A DNA stretch of 31,307 nucleotides from contig DKYC01000041.1 in the NCBI GenBank assembly GCA_002492295.1, forward strand, positions 27,411 to 58,717, written 5' to 3'. The DNA is from Lachnospiraceae bacterium UBA7110. Lineage in GTDB: Bacteria; Bacillota; Clostridia; Lachnospirales; Lachnospiraceae. Both the position numbers and the translations under genes were made by a program. The stretch's first letter is position 1, and every line of letters begins with the position of its first letter. Below, one piece after another: positions 14,241 to 24,300 of this stretch. The notes under the pieces were generated by a model. The model was not told where the DNA came from and ran no database searches. It saw only the letters and a list, made by a program, of their open reading frames with translations.

Positions 14241-17200
14241 TTATGCTGTTTTAAAGTTCCTCTTTCTGCGGCTGTCACTTGTTGCAAATAAGATAATGGA
14301 AAGACAGGCCATACCTGTTGCCAGGAACCACTTCGGATGAATCGGGTCACCGGTGGAAGGCGTCTGATCCAATGTCTGTCCCGCAATCAGATTGTTCGTG
14401 TCCACATAGATTGCATACGGTGAAAAATGCGGTGGTACAAAAGAAATACATGCGATTCCGTCAATTGTCGTAAACCGTGGTGTCAATTGCTGTAAATTTC
14501 CGTTATCGCAGGCTGCTACCCGCGCATTTCCCCCATACTGTATCAATACGTCAGGAATTGGCATTGTCACCGTTATATTCAGACCATAAGTGTCCGTAAT
14601 CTTATTTTGACCAGTTGAGTCATAAAGTGAAATATCCATTGGGAAGTACGCAAGTCCGTCAAGCGAACCGTATTTATTGATAAGCGACTCTTCCACTGCT
14701 GCAGTTGCCTCCGCCGATTCCGAAATCCGCACGATAAAGTTGTCCGTTGAGCCGTCAACCGTAATGGACGCCACGTCCTTATTGGATACGCCGTTCTTTG
14801 TAATGTATATTCTGTTACCGTTATTATTATCCGTTGTGCCCGGCTGGTTTGTCACGGTGCCTGTTGTTACCGTCGTCGAGGTTGTACCTGAGTTGCTTGG
14901 TCTGCTGGTTACTGTCGTCGTACCTGTGCTCGTACCCGGTCTTCTTGACGGTCTGTCGTCATCATCATCGTCATCATCGTCATCGTCCCCGACTCTTGTC
15001 TTATAATTTGCAGTAACCGTTACATCCGATTCCGGCATCACAAGTGTCGTTGTCGCCGATGTCGCGTTCGCAAATCCCAGGGTTGTACTATTACTTGTCC
15101 ACTTACTGAATACCTTACTTGACGTATCCGGTGCATACGCTGAGATTGTCACCGTCTCGCCTTTCTTGTACTCGCCCGTACCGCTTCCATAATTTACCGT
15201 AAGCTTATACTTCTTGTCATTATCCGGATTATCCGGGTCATCCGGATTATTACCGCCGCCATTCTCCTTCAGATTCGCAGTGACCTTAACATCCGCATTC
15301 GGCATCCGGAAGGTTATCATCGACTGTGTAACACTGCTTTGGAAGTTTCCTGCATAATTCGCATTGTCTCCCTCTGCCGTTCCGGCTGCTGACCAATACG
15401 AAAATTTCGACTCGTCGCTTGCCCTTAATATAATGGTTTCTCCGCCTGCTACATTATCGCCGCTTGCAAGCTGTTTTGTTCCCACCATTGCTTCCGCGTT
15501 TTCAAACTCAAACTTAAATTCGCCTTCCGAAACAATATTGTCCGGATTTGATACATAGTACGGATAATAAAGCCTGTCTTCCTTGATACCTACAAATGCT
15601 TCGTCTCCTGCCTCTGTACCCTGATATACTCTGTCGCCTACCTTGCACATCCAATACTGGAACGATAACCCGTTCTCGGAAGGTGCTTCCGGAATGTCCC
15701 TTGCTTCCAAATCATAAGCCACATTGTCCTTAACCTCTACCGAGAATGAAGAAACAGTCTTCATGTCCTTATCCACAAATTCAATATGATAAGTACTTCC
15801 ATAGTCCGTAAAATGGATTTTATCGCCATAACTCTTCCTGAGGGTGTCATAAGAGTGCCACAGGTTCGTGTGCGAACCGTCTTCATTATACTCTACACCT
15901 GTAATAAAGACATTCTTTGTTCCGTCTACCGCATCCGCAGTGATAACGCAGTCGCCTGTCGGTATTATCAGCTCTATACCGTCGCTGACGTCAATCAGCG
16001 CTCCGGTATCAATCTGTCTTATCGTTAACGGGAGTGTAAGCTTATTGAGGTTAACATCATTGCGGAAGCAGTCTGTCGGTACTTCAATAATTTTTGTTGC
16101 ACTTAAATCAACGTTTCTGATATTTGTATTATTCGCAAATGCACTCGGTGCAATTGTTGTTACATTTGGTAAAATCTCGTCTGCCAAAATGGAATCCGCC
16201 AAATAGTTCCCGCCCATTCCACGGCCTTCAAGCAGCTCCATAATCTCATAATCCGTATTAGTGTCATCACCCTTATTTTCATACAGAATCAGATTGCTGA
16301 ACGCATATTTCGTATTCTGACCCAGGTCAACGTCATACATGCTTTTGCAGTCCCTGAACGGAAGCACCCCGATATCCTGAAGTTCAGCACTAAAGCCCGC
16401 TGTCATCAGGTTTTCGCAGCTGTCAAAAGCATAATCGGGAAGACTGTCAACGGTCGGCATTACCACATTTGTAATATAGTCGTTTCCGGAATCATAATCC
16501 TCCACGTAATCATGCCCGTCATAGGTATTGCCGATTAATCCGCCTCCGGCATTTGCAATCGCGTAAGTCTCGGAAATATCTCTTGATACATTAATATCAG
16601 ACTCATCAAAGAACCCGCTAAACAGACCTCCTATCGCCACATTGCTGTCACCGTAGGCTGATGCATAAGAAGAATCCCCAACATATTTATTCTCGGAATA
16701 CAGCTTTGCAATATCACGGTTCGACGAATTTCTGATATCACTGTCAAGCGGCGTTGCCACATAAAGCTTCGAAGTTCCGCTCAGATTACTCTCTGTGAAA
16801 ATATACTGGTTCTTTACATAAAAGCTGTCCTGACTGTTGCTTTCATTCTTATAAAAACCTTTCTTCTGTTTTGTATCTTCGTATTCTTCCTCTCCTGCCG
16901 TATCAATGCTGTCAATTCCCCTGGGAAGGTCAATATTCAAAGCACCTCTGACGATATCCGTTTCCGTAAACCCGTTTTCCTCACCGTTCAGGTAGAAATC
17001 CTCGAACGCCTCCTGGATACTGTAATTTGCGCCATACATTTCTTTGATATACTCGCTGTTAATCAGGTCAATCTCATCATAGTGCGGATAATCCACGAGG
17101 GTTGCTTTTCCCGTCACTCCATTGAGGATAACTGTTAAATTCTTAGGTTCGTCTGACTTGTAGCAGATATGCGCACCCGTTGAAGTCATCTTATTACTCT

Positions 17201-19865
17201 TATCCGGATCCATTGCAAGTTCAAAAGGCGCATAGCCGCTATGGATTGCCCCGTGGAAAGTCAGATGTTCTGACTGTGTGTTAAATGCATTTTCACTTAT
17301 TTTTAAATTTGCTTCCCAATATTCATCTTCGTCGCCTAAGAACTCAATCCCCTTGCCAATCTGACTGAACTCTACATTTTCAAGCCGTTCGCAGCCCGCA
17401 AACGCACTGTCGCCAATCTCCTTTACGGGACTTCCGATATAAACCCATTCCAAATTCGGGCACTCTTCAAAAGCCCTTGCACCTATGGTCTCAATATATC
17501 CGTCCTCAATGACAATCTTGTAGATTTTTTCTTTCACGTCACCTTCAAAGCAGTCCTCACCGATTGCGACAATCTTATAACCGCCCACCTCATTCGGAAT
17601 AGTGATTGGGATTCTTTCATTTACTTTCTGGACTGTGCCGTTTATGGTATATTTCGAAAGAATTGCAGTATCAGTACCTTCTATAATATCTATTTTTGCC
17701 ACATACTGTCCGCCGCGGTAGCCAAGCTCAATATGATCTCCTTCCTCATCCGTATACTTATACGGGACAGGCGCCCACTGACCATCCAGCATATAGCCTA
17801 AAATACCCGTCCAGGAAGACTGTCTCGGGAGTGCAGGATCACCGCCTCCGCTGAATGCAGGTCCTTCCACAATAAACTTACCATTTCTCACATCCGAGAA
17901 AAGCTGCACATCCAACACTTTTCCGTTTACATAACTGTCATATCCCAACGATGCCGTCTCAAATACCGCTTTTTCAAGATTATAACAGCCCCTTAACGTA
18001 TTTGCCGGAATAGTACCAATCATGCCTGACGGAAATGTTACCGATTTCAGATTCTGTCTTCCTGCAAGAATATAATCATAGCCGCATTTATTCTGATTAT
18101 AGTCGATACCCGTATTTGCCTCAGGGAACCGGAAATCAAGCGTCACATCCCTGCCTTCCGGCATTTTTTCGATAGAAAATGCGCCCTGTGCGATTTCATA
18201 CTGTTTCCCTTCATCTCCAAAAGCAAGCTCACTCAATGCCTCACAGTTATAAAATGCATACTGTTCTATTTTAACGTCACTGTTTCCACCCGCCACAAAT
18301 GAAACAGATGCCAGCGAATGATTCTGTGCAAAACATCCTGCCTCCAAATTCGTTGCCGATGCAGGAATTACCACGGCTTTTAATTTTGTATTTAAAAATG
18401 CATTCACACCCAGCTTTAAAGGTGCCGCTGCGGATGAAGTATTGGAAAATGCCACCGTGTTAAGCGTTGAATTTGCAAATGCACTGTCGCCAATCAAGGC
18501 ACAGCCGTCCGTATTAATGGATACGCTTGCAAGATTCTGACATCCCTCAAATGCCTCCGCACCGATAAATGTTACGGAAGCAGGCGTCTCTACGCTTGCA
18601 ACGGAAGACCCCTGGAACGCGTTTTGCCTGATTCCGACAATATTGGTTGTATCCGTAGCAAGATAACCGGAATCCGTATACTGTCCGTTTGCGGCATTCA
18701 GACCGGATTTTAAAACCGGCAAATAAACCTGCGTGTTGCCATGATTTCCTCTGACAAGGTCAAAGTTCTTTAAATTCAGGCTGGAACTTTTTCCGAAGCA
18801 CTGGCAGATAATATATTGATATACCGATTTCAGACCGTTTGCCCCTGCCGCAAAGTCCTCCTGTTCAATCGTAAATTCTGCGGCATCCTGATACAGTGTC
18901 GTCATATGATCCCGGAAATCATTCCAGGTATCCACTTCCCTCTGTGTCAGTTCCGGATATTTCGTAACCGTTGTTGTACTGGTTGTTCCATCCGGATTAG
19001 TTGTCTGGACCTGTTCTGTAGTCGGACCGGCATTCACCTTTTTATAAATCGCATCAATTTCATCAATTTTATCATTGTATTCTTTTAAACCGCCTCTAAC
19101 ATATGCCGCCACTGCATCTGCCTCGCAGTTTTCCATAAGCTCCTTTGTATTAATTTTATCAACAAGCCTGTTATCATATCCCTGAGACAGGTCGTCAACA
19201 TCTGCATTCTGTGCTTTTGACGAGATTGTTGTTAAATCAGTTCCTTGATATGTATCCAATAATCGTTTCGCGCCTGTAATATTATCAAGTGTCTTTGGTG
19301 CCGTTCCTTCCGCATCCGTATCTAACACATACTGGTTCTTATTCGCATCAAACCGGAAAGACGCAGAATCACCCTCCTGGAACGTAACCGAAATTTCATT
19401 TACACCCAAATCCATATCAAGGCTTTCGTTTGTAAAGTTAAACATCACGTAGTTATAATATTCCGTCTCATTGATAACAATATTATCCGCGTCCGCCTTC
19501 CCACTTGCAATCGCCTGATTTCCGTTCTGATTCAAAACCGCCTTATATACATCCCTGATATTTGCATTACCGTCTACCTGCTGAATCGTTACTTCTGTAC
19601 CGTTATACGGTTTTGCGTCATTATCCGCGAAATATCCGGCATCATATTTGCTGACGCCGTTCATCTCATTCTGATACCGATCTTTAATATCAAAATTCGA
19701 ATTTAGGGCAAGCGCCTCAATATCGTCCTCCGCCGCACGCATAATACCGAAGTTCTCCACCGGTATCGCAGCCACGACAATTGCCATAATCATCGTTATC
19801 GCCGCAATCGTGCGCTTTATCCTCCTTCTGAGCTTATAGTTCTTTTTCTTCCTGTTCTTAGCCAT
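14241..19865 (-). CDS. Giant sortase-anchored LRR/InlB-repeat surface protein
   Basis: The 1874-residue protein opens with a basic, hydrophobic signal segment (about 12-38). LRR_5 blocks lie at about 400-555, 750-840 and 1130-1290. Repeats of InlB B-repeat/bacterial-repeat type follow at about 1358-1436 and, as two divergent copies ending V(K/T)VTANxK, at about 1449-1618. A run of eleven Asp (1627-1637) and a Thr/Ser/Gly-rich stalk to about 1680 precede a C-terminal domain. The protein ends in a sorting signal: TPSTG at 1835-1839, a hydrophobic segment, then SRRKRNFK. It should be cut in TPSTG and linked to the wall by the sortase encoded 32 bases upstream. ATG 19865 is preferred over 19880 because GGGGAG lies seven bases before it, whereas the upstream ATG overlaps that ribosome site. 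Confidence 0.9.
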   Translation of the reverse strand: MAKNRKKKNYKLRRRIKRTIAAITMIMAIVVAAIPVENFGIMRAAEDDIEALALNSNFDIKDRYQNEMNGVSKYDAGYFADNDAKPYNGTEVTIQQVDGNANIRDVYKAVLNQNGNQAIASGKADADNIVINETEYYNYVMFNFTNESLDMDLGVNEISVTFQEGDSASFRFDANKNQYVLDTDAEGTAPKTLDNITGAKRLLDTYQGTDLTTISSKAQNADVDDLSQGYDNRLVDKINTKELMENCEADAVAAYVRGGLKEYNDKIDEIDAIYKKVNAGPTTEQVQTTNPDGTTSTTTVTKYPELTQREVDTWNDFRDHMTTLYQDAAEFTIEQEDFAAGANGLKSVYQYIICQCFGKSSSLNLKNFDLVRGNHGNTQVYLPVLKSGLNAANGQYTDSGYLATDTTNIVGIRQNAFQGSSVASVETPASVTFIGAEAFEGCQNLASVSINTDGCALIGDSAFANSTLNTVAFSNTSSAAAPLKLGVNAFLNTKLKAVVIPASATNLEAGCFAQNHSLASVSFVAGGNSDVKIEQYAFYNCEALSELAFGDEGKQYEIAQGAFSIEKMPEGRDVTLDFRFPEANTGIDYNQNKCGYDYILAGRQNLKSVTFPSGMIGTIPANTLRGCYNLEKAVFETASLGYDSYVNGKVLDVQLFSDVRNGKFIVEGPAFSGGGDPALPRQSSWTGILGYMLDGQWAPVPYKYTDEEGDHIELGYRGGQYVAKIDIIEGTDTAILSKYTINGTVQKVNERIPITIPNEVGGYKIVAIGEDCFEGDVKEKIYKIVIEDGYIETIGARAFEECPNLEWVYIGSPVKEIGDSAFAGCERLENVEFSQIGKGIEFLGDEDEYWEANLKISENAFNTQSEHLTFHGAIHSGYAPFELAMDPDKSNKMTSTGAHICYKSDEPKNLTVILNGVTGKATLVDYPHYDEIDLINSEYIKEMYGANYSIQEAFEDFYLNGEENGFTETDIVRGALNIDLPRGIDSIDTAGEEEYEDTKQKKGFYKNESNSQDSFYVKNQYIFTESNLSGTSKLYVATPLDSDIRNSSNRDIAKLYSENKYVGDSSYASAYGDSNVAIGGLFSGFFDESDINVSRDISETYAIANAGGGLIGNTYDGHDYVEDYDSGNDYITNVVMPTVDSLPDYAFDSCENLMTAGFSAELQDIGVLPFRDCKSMYDVDLGQNTKYAFSNLILYENKGDDTNTDYEIMELLEGRGMGGNYLADSILADEILPNVTTIAPSAFANNTNIRNVDLSATKIIEVPTDCFRNDVNLNKLTLPLTIRQIDTGALIDVSDGIELIIPTGDCVITADAVDGTKNVFITGVEYNEDGSHTNLWHSYDTLRKSYGDKIHFTDYGSTYHIEFVDKDMKTVSSFSVEVKDNVAYDLEARDIPEAPSENGLSFQYWMCKVGDRVYQGTEAGDEAFVGIKEDRLYYPYYVSNPDNIVSEGEFKFEFENAEAMVGTKQLASGDNVAGGETIILRASDESKFSYWSAAGTAEGDNANYAGNFQSSVTQSMITFRMPNADVKVTANLKENGGGNNPDDPDNPDNDKKYKLTVNYGSGTGEYKKGETVTISAYAPDTSSKVFSKWTSNSTTLGFANATSATTTLVMPESDVTVTANYKTRVGDDDDDDDDDDDRPSRRPGTSTGTTTVTSRPSNSGTTSTTVTTGTVTNQPGTTDNNNGNRIYITKNGVSNKDVASITVDGSTDNFIVRISESAEATAAVEESLINKYGSLDGLAYFPMDISLYDSTGQNKITDTYGLNITVTMPIPDVLIQYGGNARVAACDNGNLQQLTPRFTTIDGIACISFVPPHFSPYAIYVDTNNLIAGQTLDQTPSTGDPIHPKWFLATGMACLSIILFATSDSRRKRNFKTA

Positions 19866-19897
19866 ATTGTTTCTCCCCACTTCTTAATTATTTCTCC

Positions 19898-21103
19898 CTA
19901 CTTTACCCTTTTGGCAACCACTACAAACCTGCCCTTTGTCTCCTGATAATCACAGGTGGACAAGGTCAAAAGTTCATCGCCGTAAACTGCCGTCACTCCT
20001 GTATCGTATAGTGACAATGCAGACATCTCATTAATGTATGAGTTAAATTCCTTTTCCGAGCCTGCATTGATAAATTGATAGTACTTAAAATTTACATCCT
20101 CCTCCGAATATACTTTCGACCGGAACACATACATCACCTGATACTCACCCTTCTCATAAATCGTATCAAACTGTATCGTAGGATGTTCCTCGTAATATGC
20201 CTCCTGACTGTATTTATTCAGCGATCCAAACATCTTGCCCGACTTCATATGATGTCCGTACAGGATGATATTATCGCATCCCTTGACAACGTCACACTGA
20301 TAATCCATAAAAATGCAGCCGTTCCTATCCTCCTCCTGGTTAAAGTTGTGATCCAGATAATACTCATTGTTCACCGTCTGCATCACAGGATAATCAATTA
20401 ATGTATCGTCAATTTTTATCCATCCGATTAGCTTTTTGTTCTTATTATATATCGCTTCATATTCGGCAAGAATATCCGGCGTATCCGCATCATCCCCCGT
20501 AAGGTTTATCTGAACACCCTTTGCGCCGTTTTCCGCCGCCCTGACTGCTCCTGCCTTTTTTAACGCCACAAGCTCTTCGAACTCCCGTGCACTCTTTGCC
20601 GCCACCTGATAATATGCTCCAAAATATCCGAAACAGACAATACACAGTACCACACATGCCGCCATCACAATCTTTCTCTTCTTCTCCTTCTTTCTCAAAA
20701 TCAGGAGAATTTCCTTCTGCATGTCCGCATCAAAGTCATCCATCTTTAGCCGTTCTTTCGGCTTCCGACCTCTGCTGCCCGCCGTCCGGATACTCTTGTG
20801 CGGCTTTAAGGCGTTTTTCAGCTTTTCTTTTCTCAGCCTTTCTTTTTCAGCCTTCTGCTCCTCCTGCGCCTGAAATTTCTTATGCAGTTCATAGATATTG
20901 TCGTCAAACTGCCTTCCTACTATGGATTCAAAGTGGTATTTTTCCTGTTTAAGCTCCGTATACAGCCTTTCAACATCTTTAGCGTTATTCAAGTCAATAT
21001 TGCCGGTAATGGTATCGATAAGCTTTTTATCCCGAAGCGCTGCCTGATACTCTTCAACCGTTCTGAAGCGTCTGCCATCAATAGCCCATTTTAGCTCCGC
21101 CAT
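19898..21103 (-). CDS. Class B sortase with long cytoplasmic N-terminal extension
   Basis: Sortases are membrane transpeptidases that cut a sorting motif and join the protein to the cell wall. In the 401-residue numbering used here the catalytic residues are His284 in LYGHHMKSG, Cys384 in LSTCDY and Arg392 in GRFVVVAKR, with the class B pattern IDDTLIDYPVMQ before them. One membrane segment lies at about 145-163. The first 145 residues are unusual for the class: highly charged, with a probable coiled coil around residues 70-100 and a GRRFRTVEEYQAAL start. Two starts are possible: ATG 21115 has AAAGGAG only two bases before it, and ATG 21103 has it 13 bases before; I prefer 21103. It is the first gene of the five-gene operon; its likely substrate is the TPSTGDP protein immediately downstream. 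Confidence 0.92.
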   Translation of the reverse strand: MAELKWAIDGRRFRTVEEYQAALRDKKLIDTITGNIDLNNAKDVERLYTELKQEKYHFESIVGRQFDDNIYELHKKFQAQEEQKAEKERLRKEKLKNALKPHKSIRTAGSRGRKPKERLKMDDFDADMQKEILLILRKKEKKRKIVMAACVVLCIVCFGYFGAYYQVAAKSAREFEELVALKKAGAVRAAENGAKGVQINLTGDDADTPDILAEYEAIYNKNKKLIGWIKIDDTLIDYPVMQTVNNEYYLDHNFNQEEDRNGCIFMDYQCDVVKGCDNIILYGHHMKSGKMFGSLNKYSQEAYYEEHPTIQFDTIYEKGEYQVMYVFRSKVYSEEDVNFKYYQFINAGSEKEFNSYINEMSALSLYDTGVTAVYGDELLTLSTCDYQETKGRFVVVAKRVK

Positions 21104-21144
21104 TTTAACAACCATGCTCCTTTCTCAGTCTGCAAATTCCCGCC

Positions 21145-21168
21145 AACAAAAAGCGCAGGCTTTTTGTT
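21145..21168 (-). repeat. Perfect hairpin in the leader of the sortase-LRR operon
   Basis: The arms AACAAAAAGC and GCTTTTTGTT are perfect 10-base complements with a 4-base loop. On the minus strand the hairpin is followed directly by GGCGGGAATTTG, much as the palindrome of the CoA-transferase leader is followed by GGCGAATTTG. No long T-run follows on this strand, so an mRNA structure or operator is more likely than a terminator. Confidence 0.6.
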
Positions 21169-21245
21169 TTATGAAATCCCTTAGCACAAATTTTTCTCTA
21201 TTATTATTATCGCACAAATTCCGTAATTAGTTTACATATATATTC

Positions 21246-21275
21246 TTATTTTACTATATTTTCAGTTAATTTCAA
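21246..21275 (-). promoter_or_regulatory. Candidate promoter of the sortase-LRR operon
   Basis: On the minus strand TTGAAA (21270-21275), a 16-base spacer and TAAAAT (21248-21253) form a weak but acceptable sigma-A promoter. Part of it is the 21-base element also found before the 1633-residue gene. The leader would be about 130 bases and include the hairpin at 21145-21168. Confidence 0.4.
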
Positions 21276-21321
21276 GTATTTTCACAATATTTTTGACAAA
21301 ATGCACAAAAAGTACAATCAT

Positions 21322-21360
21322 ACAGAAAAACAGCACCTTTCCAATCTGAAAGATGCTGTT
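21322..21360 (-). terminator. Terminator after the 1633-residue secreted protein gene
   Basis: On the minus strand AACAGCA-T-CTTTC, a short loop and GAAAG-G-TGCTGTT form a 13-base stem (one T-G pair) followed by TTT. It ends 15 bases past the stop codon and separates this gene from the sortase operon. Confidence 0.85.
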
Positions 21361-21374
21361 TATACTGTTTCTTT

Positions 21375-24300
21375 TTATTTCACTGTAATTGCAATTTTCA
21401 TGGTCACGGGCTTTGCATTGGAAGCCATATCCTTAAATTCCACCTGATACGTAACATTATACTTCCCAGGCTTTATGGTGCGCTTGGCTTCATCCGTCAG
21501 TTTCAGTGTTACCTGGTTCTTTCCGGACTTTGTGAGCACAAAATTCTCATTTCCTTTGCCATCCGCGAGTACAATATTGGAAATCTCACCAAAGTTTCCA
21601 CTGTTATATACCCGCCATCTCACCTCATTGTTAGATGCCTTGTAAATCGTTCCAGTCTTGATGCTTGCACTTATTTTGGGCATCTTATTGACGGGTTTTA
21701 TCTTGACACTTGCAGGAACTGCCGTGTTGTTTTTGAATCCGAATACCAGATCCAGCACATAAGGCGTCGTGTTTAACGAAACCCCTTCTACTGCTTTAAT
21801 CTCTACCTTTCCATCATCCGTAAGCTTTGCATCAAATAATCCTGCATTGTTGCCCATCGTCTTTACACTTCTGACGGATGATGTCATGTTTGTCAGCTTC
21901 ATCGTATATAGAATAGAAGTATTTTTCCTGTCCACAAGATTTATCTGACCTTTTCCGGAAAGCCTTACATCCGGACTCTTGGAAGCATCCGTAAGCATGA
22001 CGCTTAACGTCGCGGGCTTTAACTCTGCACCGCCCGGTAAAACCGCATACACCTTAAAGCTGTAATTTCCTGCCTTTATCCCTGACGGTCTGTTCTCATT
22101 CAGTCCAATCTCCAGCATACCCTTCTCATAGGCAATATTCAGGTAACCGCTGTCTACCAGCTGTTTTCCCTTGGCGTTTGCCGCATCACATCTGACGGAT
22201 TCGACAGCAAGCAAACTATTGTTCTTTACCGATACCTCCACGGAAACACTGCCATTATTCCTAATATTATGCGCCATGTTCAGGCTTATTTTTCTGGTAT
22301 CCAGCTGTGTAAAAAGTGCTTTAACCACAGAAACCTTTCCGGAAAGGCTAAGATCCTGCGTCCAGTTCTCATCAGAAACCGAAAGCTTGTAGCTGACACT
22401 CTTTCCGCCCCCATATCCAAGCTTAATATTTGTACCGCTTCTTTCCGCCGTGACAGATGGCGTAAGGGAAGTTACCCTGCTGGTTTCCGAAAGCGGCACT
22501 TTCTTTTTTGTCTTTGAATCCATGAGGTATGTTTCCATCGCCTGCCCTGGCGACATCACCGCAAGCTCCTGAACCCGGAAAGCAGGTTTTTGGATTCTTG
22601 CGGAAATCTTAACAGTTTCCGCATGTGTCCCATATTCCTCATACTTTATCAGCAACGGCAGATTCGTATATTCGGAGTTTCTACTCTTAAACCCGCCCAC
22701 TGTAGATTTATCCAGTCCTTTTGCCCTTACCGTAAGGATTCCGGTATCTTTGTCGTAAGATACGACGCTGAAACCGACTGCCCTGTCCCCGCTCTCCGTA
22801 ATGTCTGTGATATCATAATCACTGCTTACAACATATTGGGCTGTCGTATCCGCATAGAAAATATTGGGCGCTGTCTTCTGCACAAATTTCACTTTGGGTT
22901 TTGTCGTATCCACTACCAGTTTTACATCCCAGGTTATCGGATTCCCCATCTGTGTCCTTACCGTCAGCTGTGCGTCAACCGTTGTATTTTTGGTATAACT
23001 GTCCTTGTTTACGATGGAGATGATATATTTTCCGTCAACTCTTGTAATCCTGAAATTATCATTGTTTATCCGGATACTTACAATCTCATTTCCCTCAACA
23101 GGAAAAACAGGCAGCTGCGTACCATCCAATGCATATTTGCTAAGGACAATGGTACTGCTCTCCAAAATAGGGGAAAAGTCCCGCACCTCCACTGCTATCT
23201 CCGCATATTTTTCTCCCGCATCGTTTGCAGTCGCCCGCAGGATAACCGTACCGCTTTTTTTGATATAAAGCTGAACCGTACCGTCCGAAGCCTCTTTAAT
23301 CTCCCCAAGCGAAGGGTCATTGATGGTCCATGTAAAAGTTCCTTTCTTTACTTCCACTTCCTTATCATCCATGCTTGCACTCAGCACAAACTTAATTCTG
23401 TATGCCTGGCTTGATACACTTGCCTCATCAACATAAACCACATTTTCATCTTCATTATATTTATAGTTGATTGCGTACTGTATTCTATCAGTTGTGGGTG
23501 TAATTTTAATCTGAGTAATGTGCTCCGGCAGCACGATTACATCGTATGCTTCTGATAAAATCTCCTCTCCTACTGTAGCGTTCACCGTAACCACGCCAGC
23601 CGTAATGTCACTCACATTTGCCGCCTGTACCTTAATGTTTCTTCCTTTACGGTTGTTCAGGACAAATATATTATCCGCCGACCAGTCAAACGAAACCGCC
23701 TTGTCAACCGCTTCCACAAACGCCTGGTTTGATTCCACAAAATATCCCCTGTAAGTAAGGCTGACACCATAATCGCCTTCATGGCCTGATGTAAGTTCAA
23801 TCGGTCCTGTAACCTTTACTCCCGTTATCTGCGTCACTGCTACAGGAACCGGCATTGTAAACGGTACATAACTTTTTTGTGAATACCTCGCACTATAGCC
23901 GTGTACTTCTTCAGGGGCATCACTCGCAATCGTAACAACGGTATCCGGCTCAACCCATTCCCAACCGTCAGGCAGTGCCAAATCGCCAAGCCTGGTGCCG
24001 TGTACATTGGTAATGCAGTAAACCGTTCCCACTTTTTTCAGAAGGGTTTCCTTTTCAAGGTCGGAAAAACTGCTCTCGGTGACTTTTACTGCACAAGTTA
24101 CCTTATGCCCGTTTTCCGGACTTTCCTGATCCTTATAGAACACATTCAATTGTGCTTCTCCGGTTCCTACGGATTTAATGGAAACCGTAACCCCTTTTTC
24201 ATTTTCATTCTCAAACGCTGTCTGCCGTTCTACCACAAAAACATTCGGGTCTGAGCTTTCCGCCACAAATTCTTCCGTTATCTCCCACGCTTCTTTGGGA

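Noticed and set aside
14955..14987. Short repeats resembling a CRISPR or satellite
   Set aside because: Pure in-frame GAC/GAT triplets coding for Asp; no spacers and no cas genes nearby.
22590..23414. A 274-codon open frame on the plus strand
   Set aside because: It lies wholly antisense to the 1633-residue secreted protein gene, has no RBS or recognisable domain, and has the Arg/Ile/Cys-rich composition of a shadow frame.
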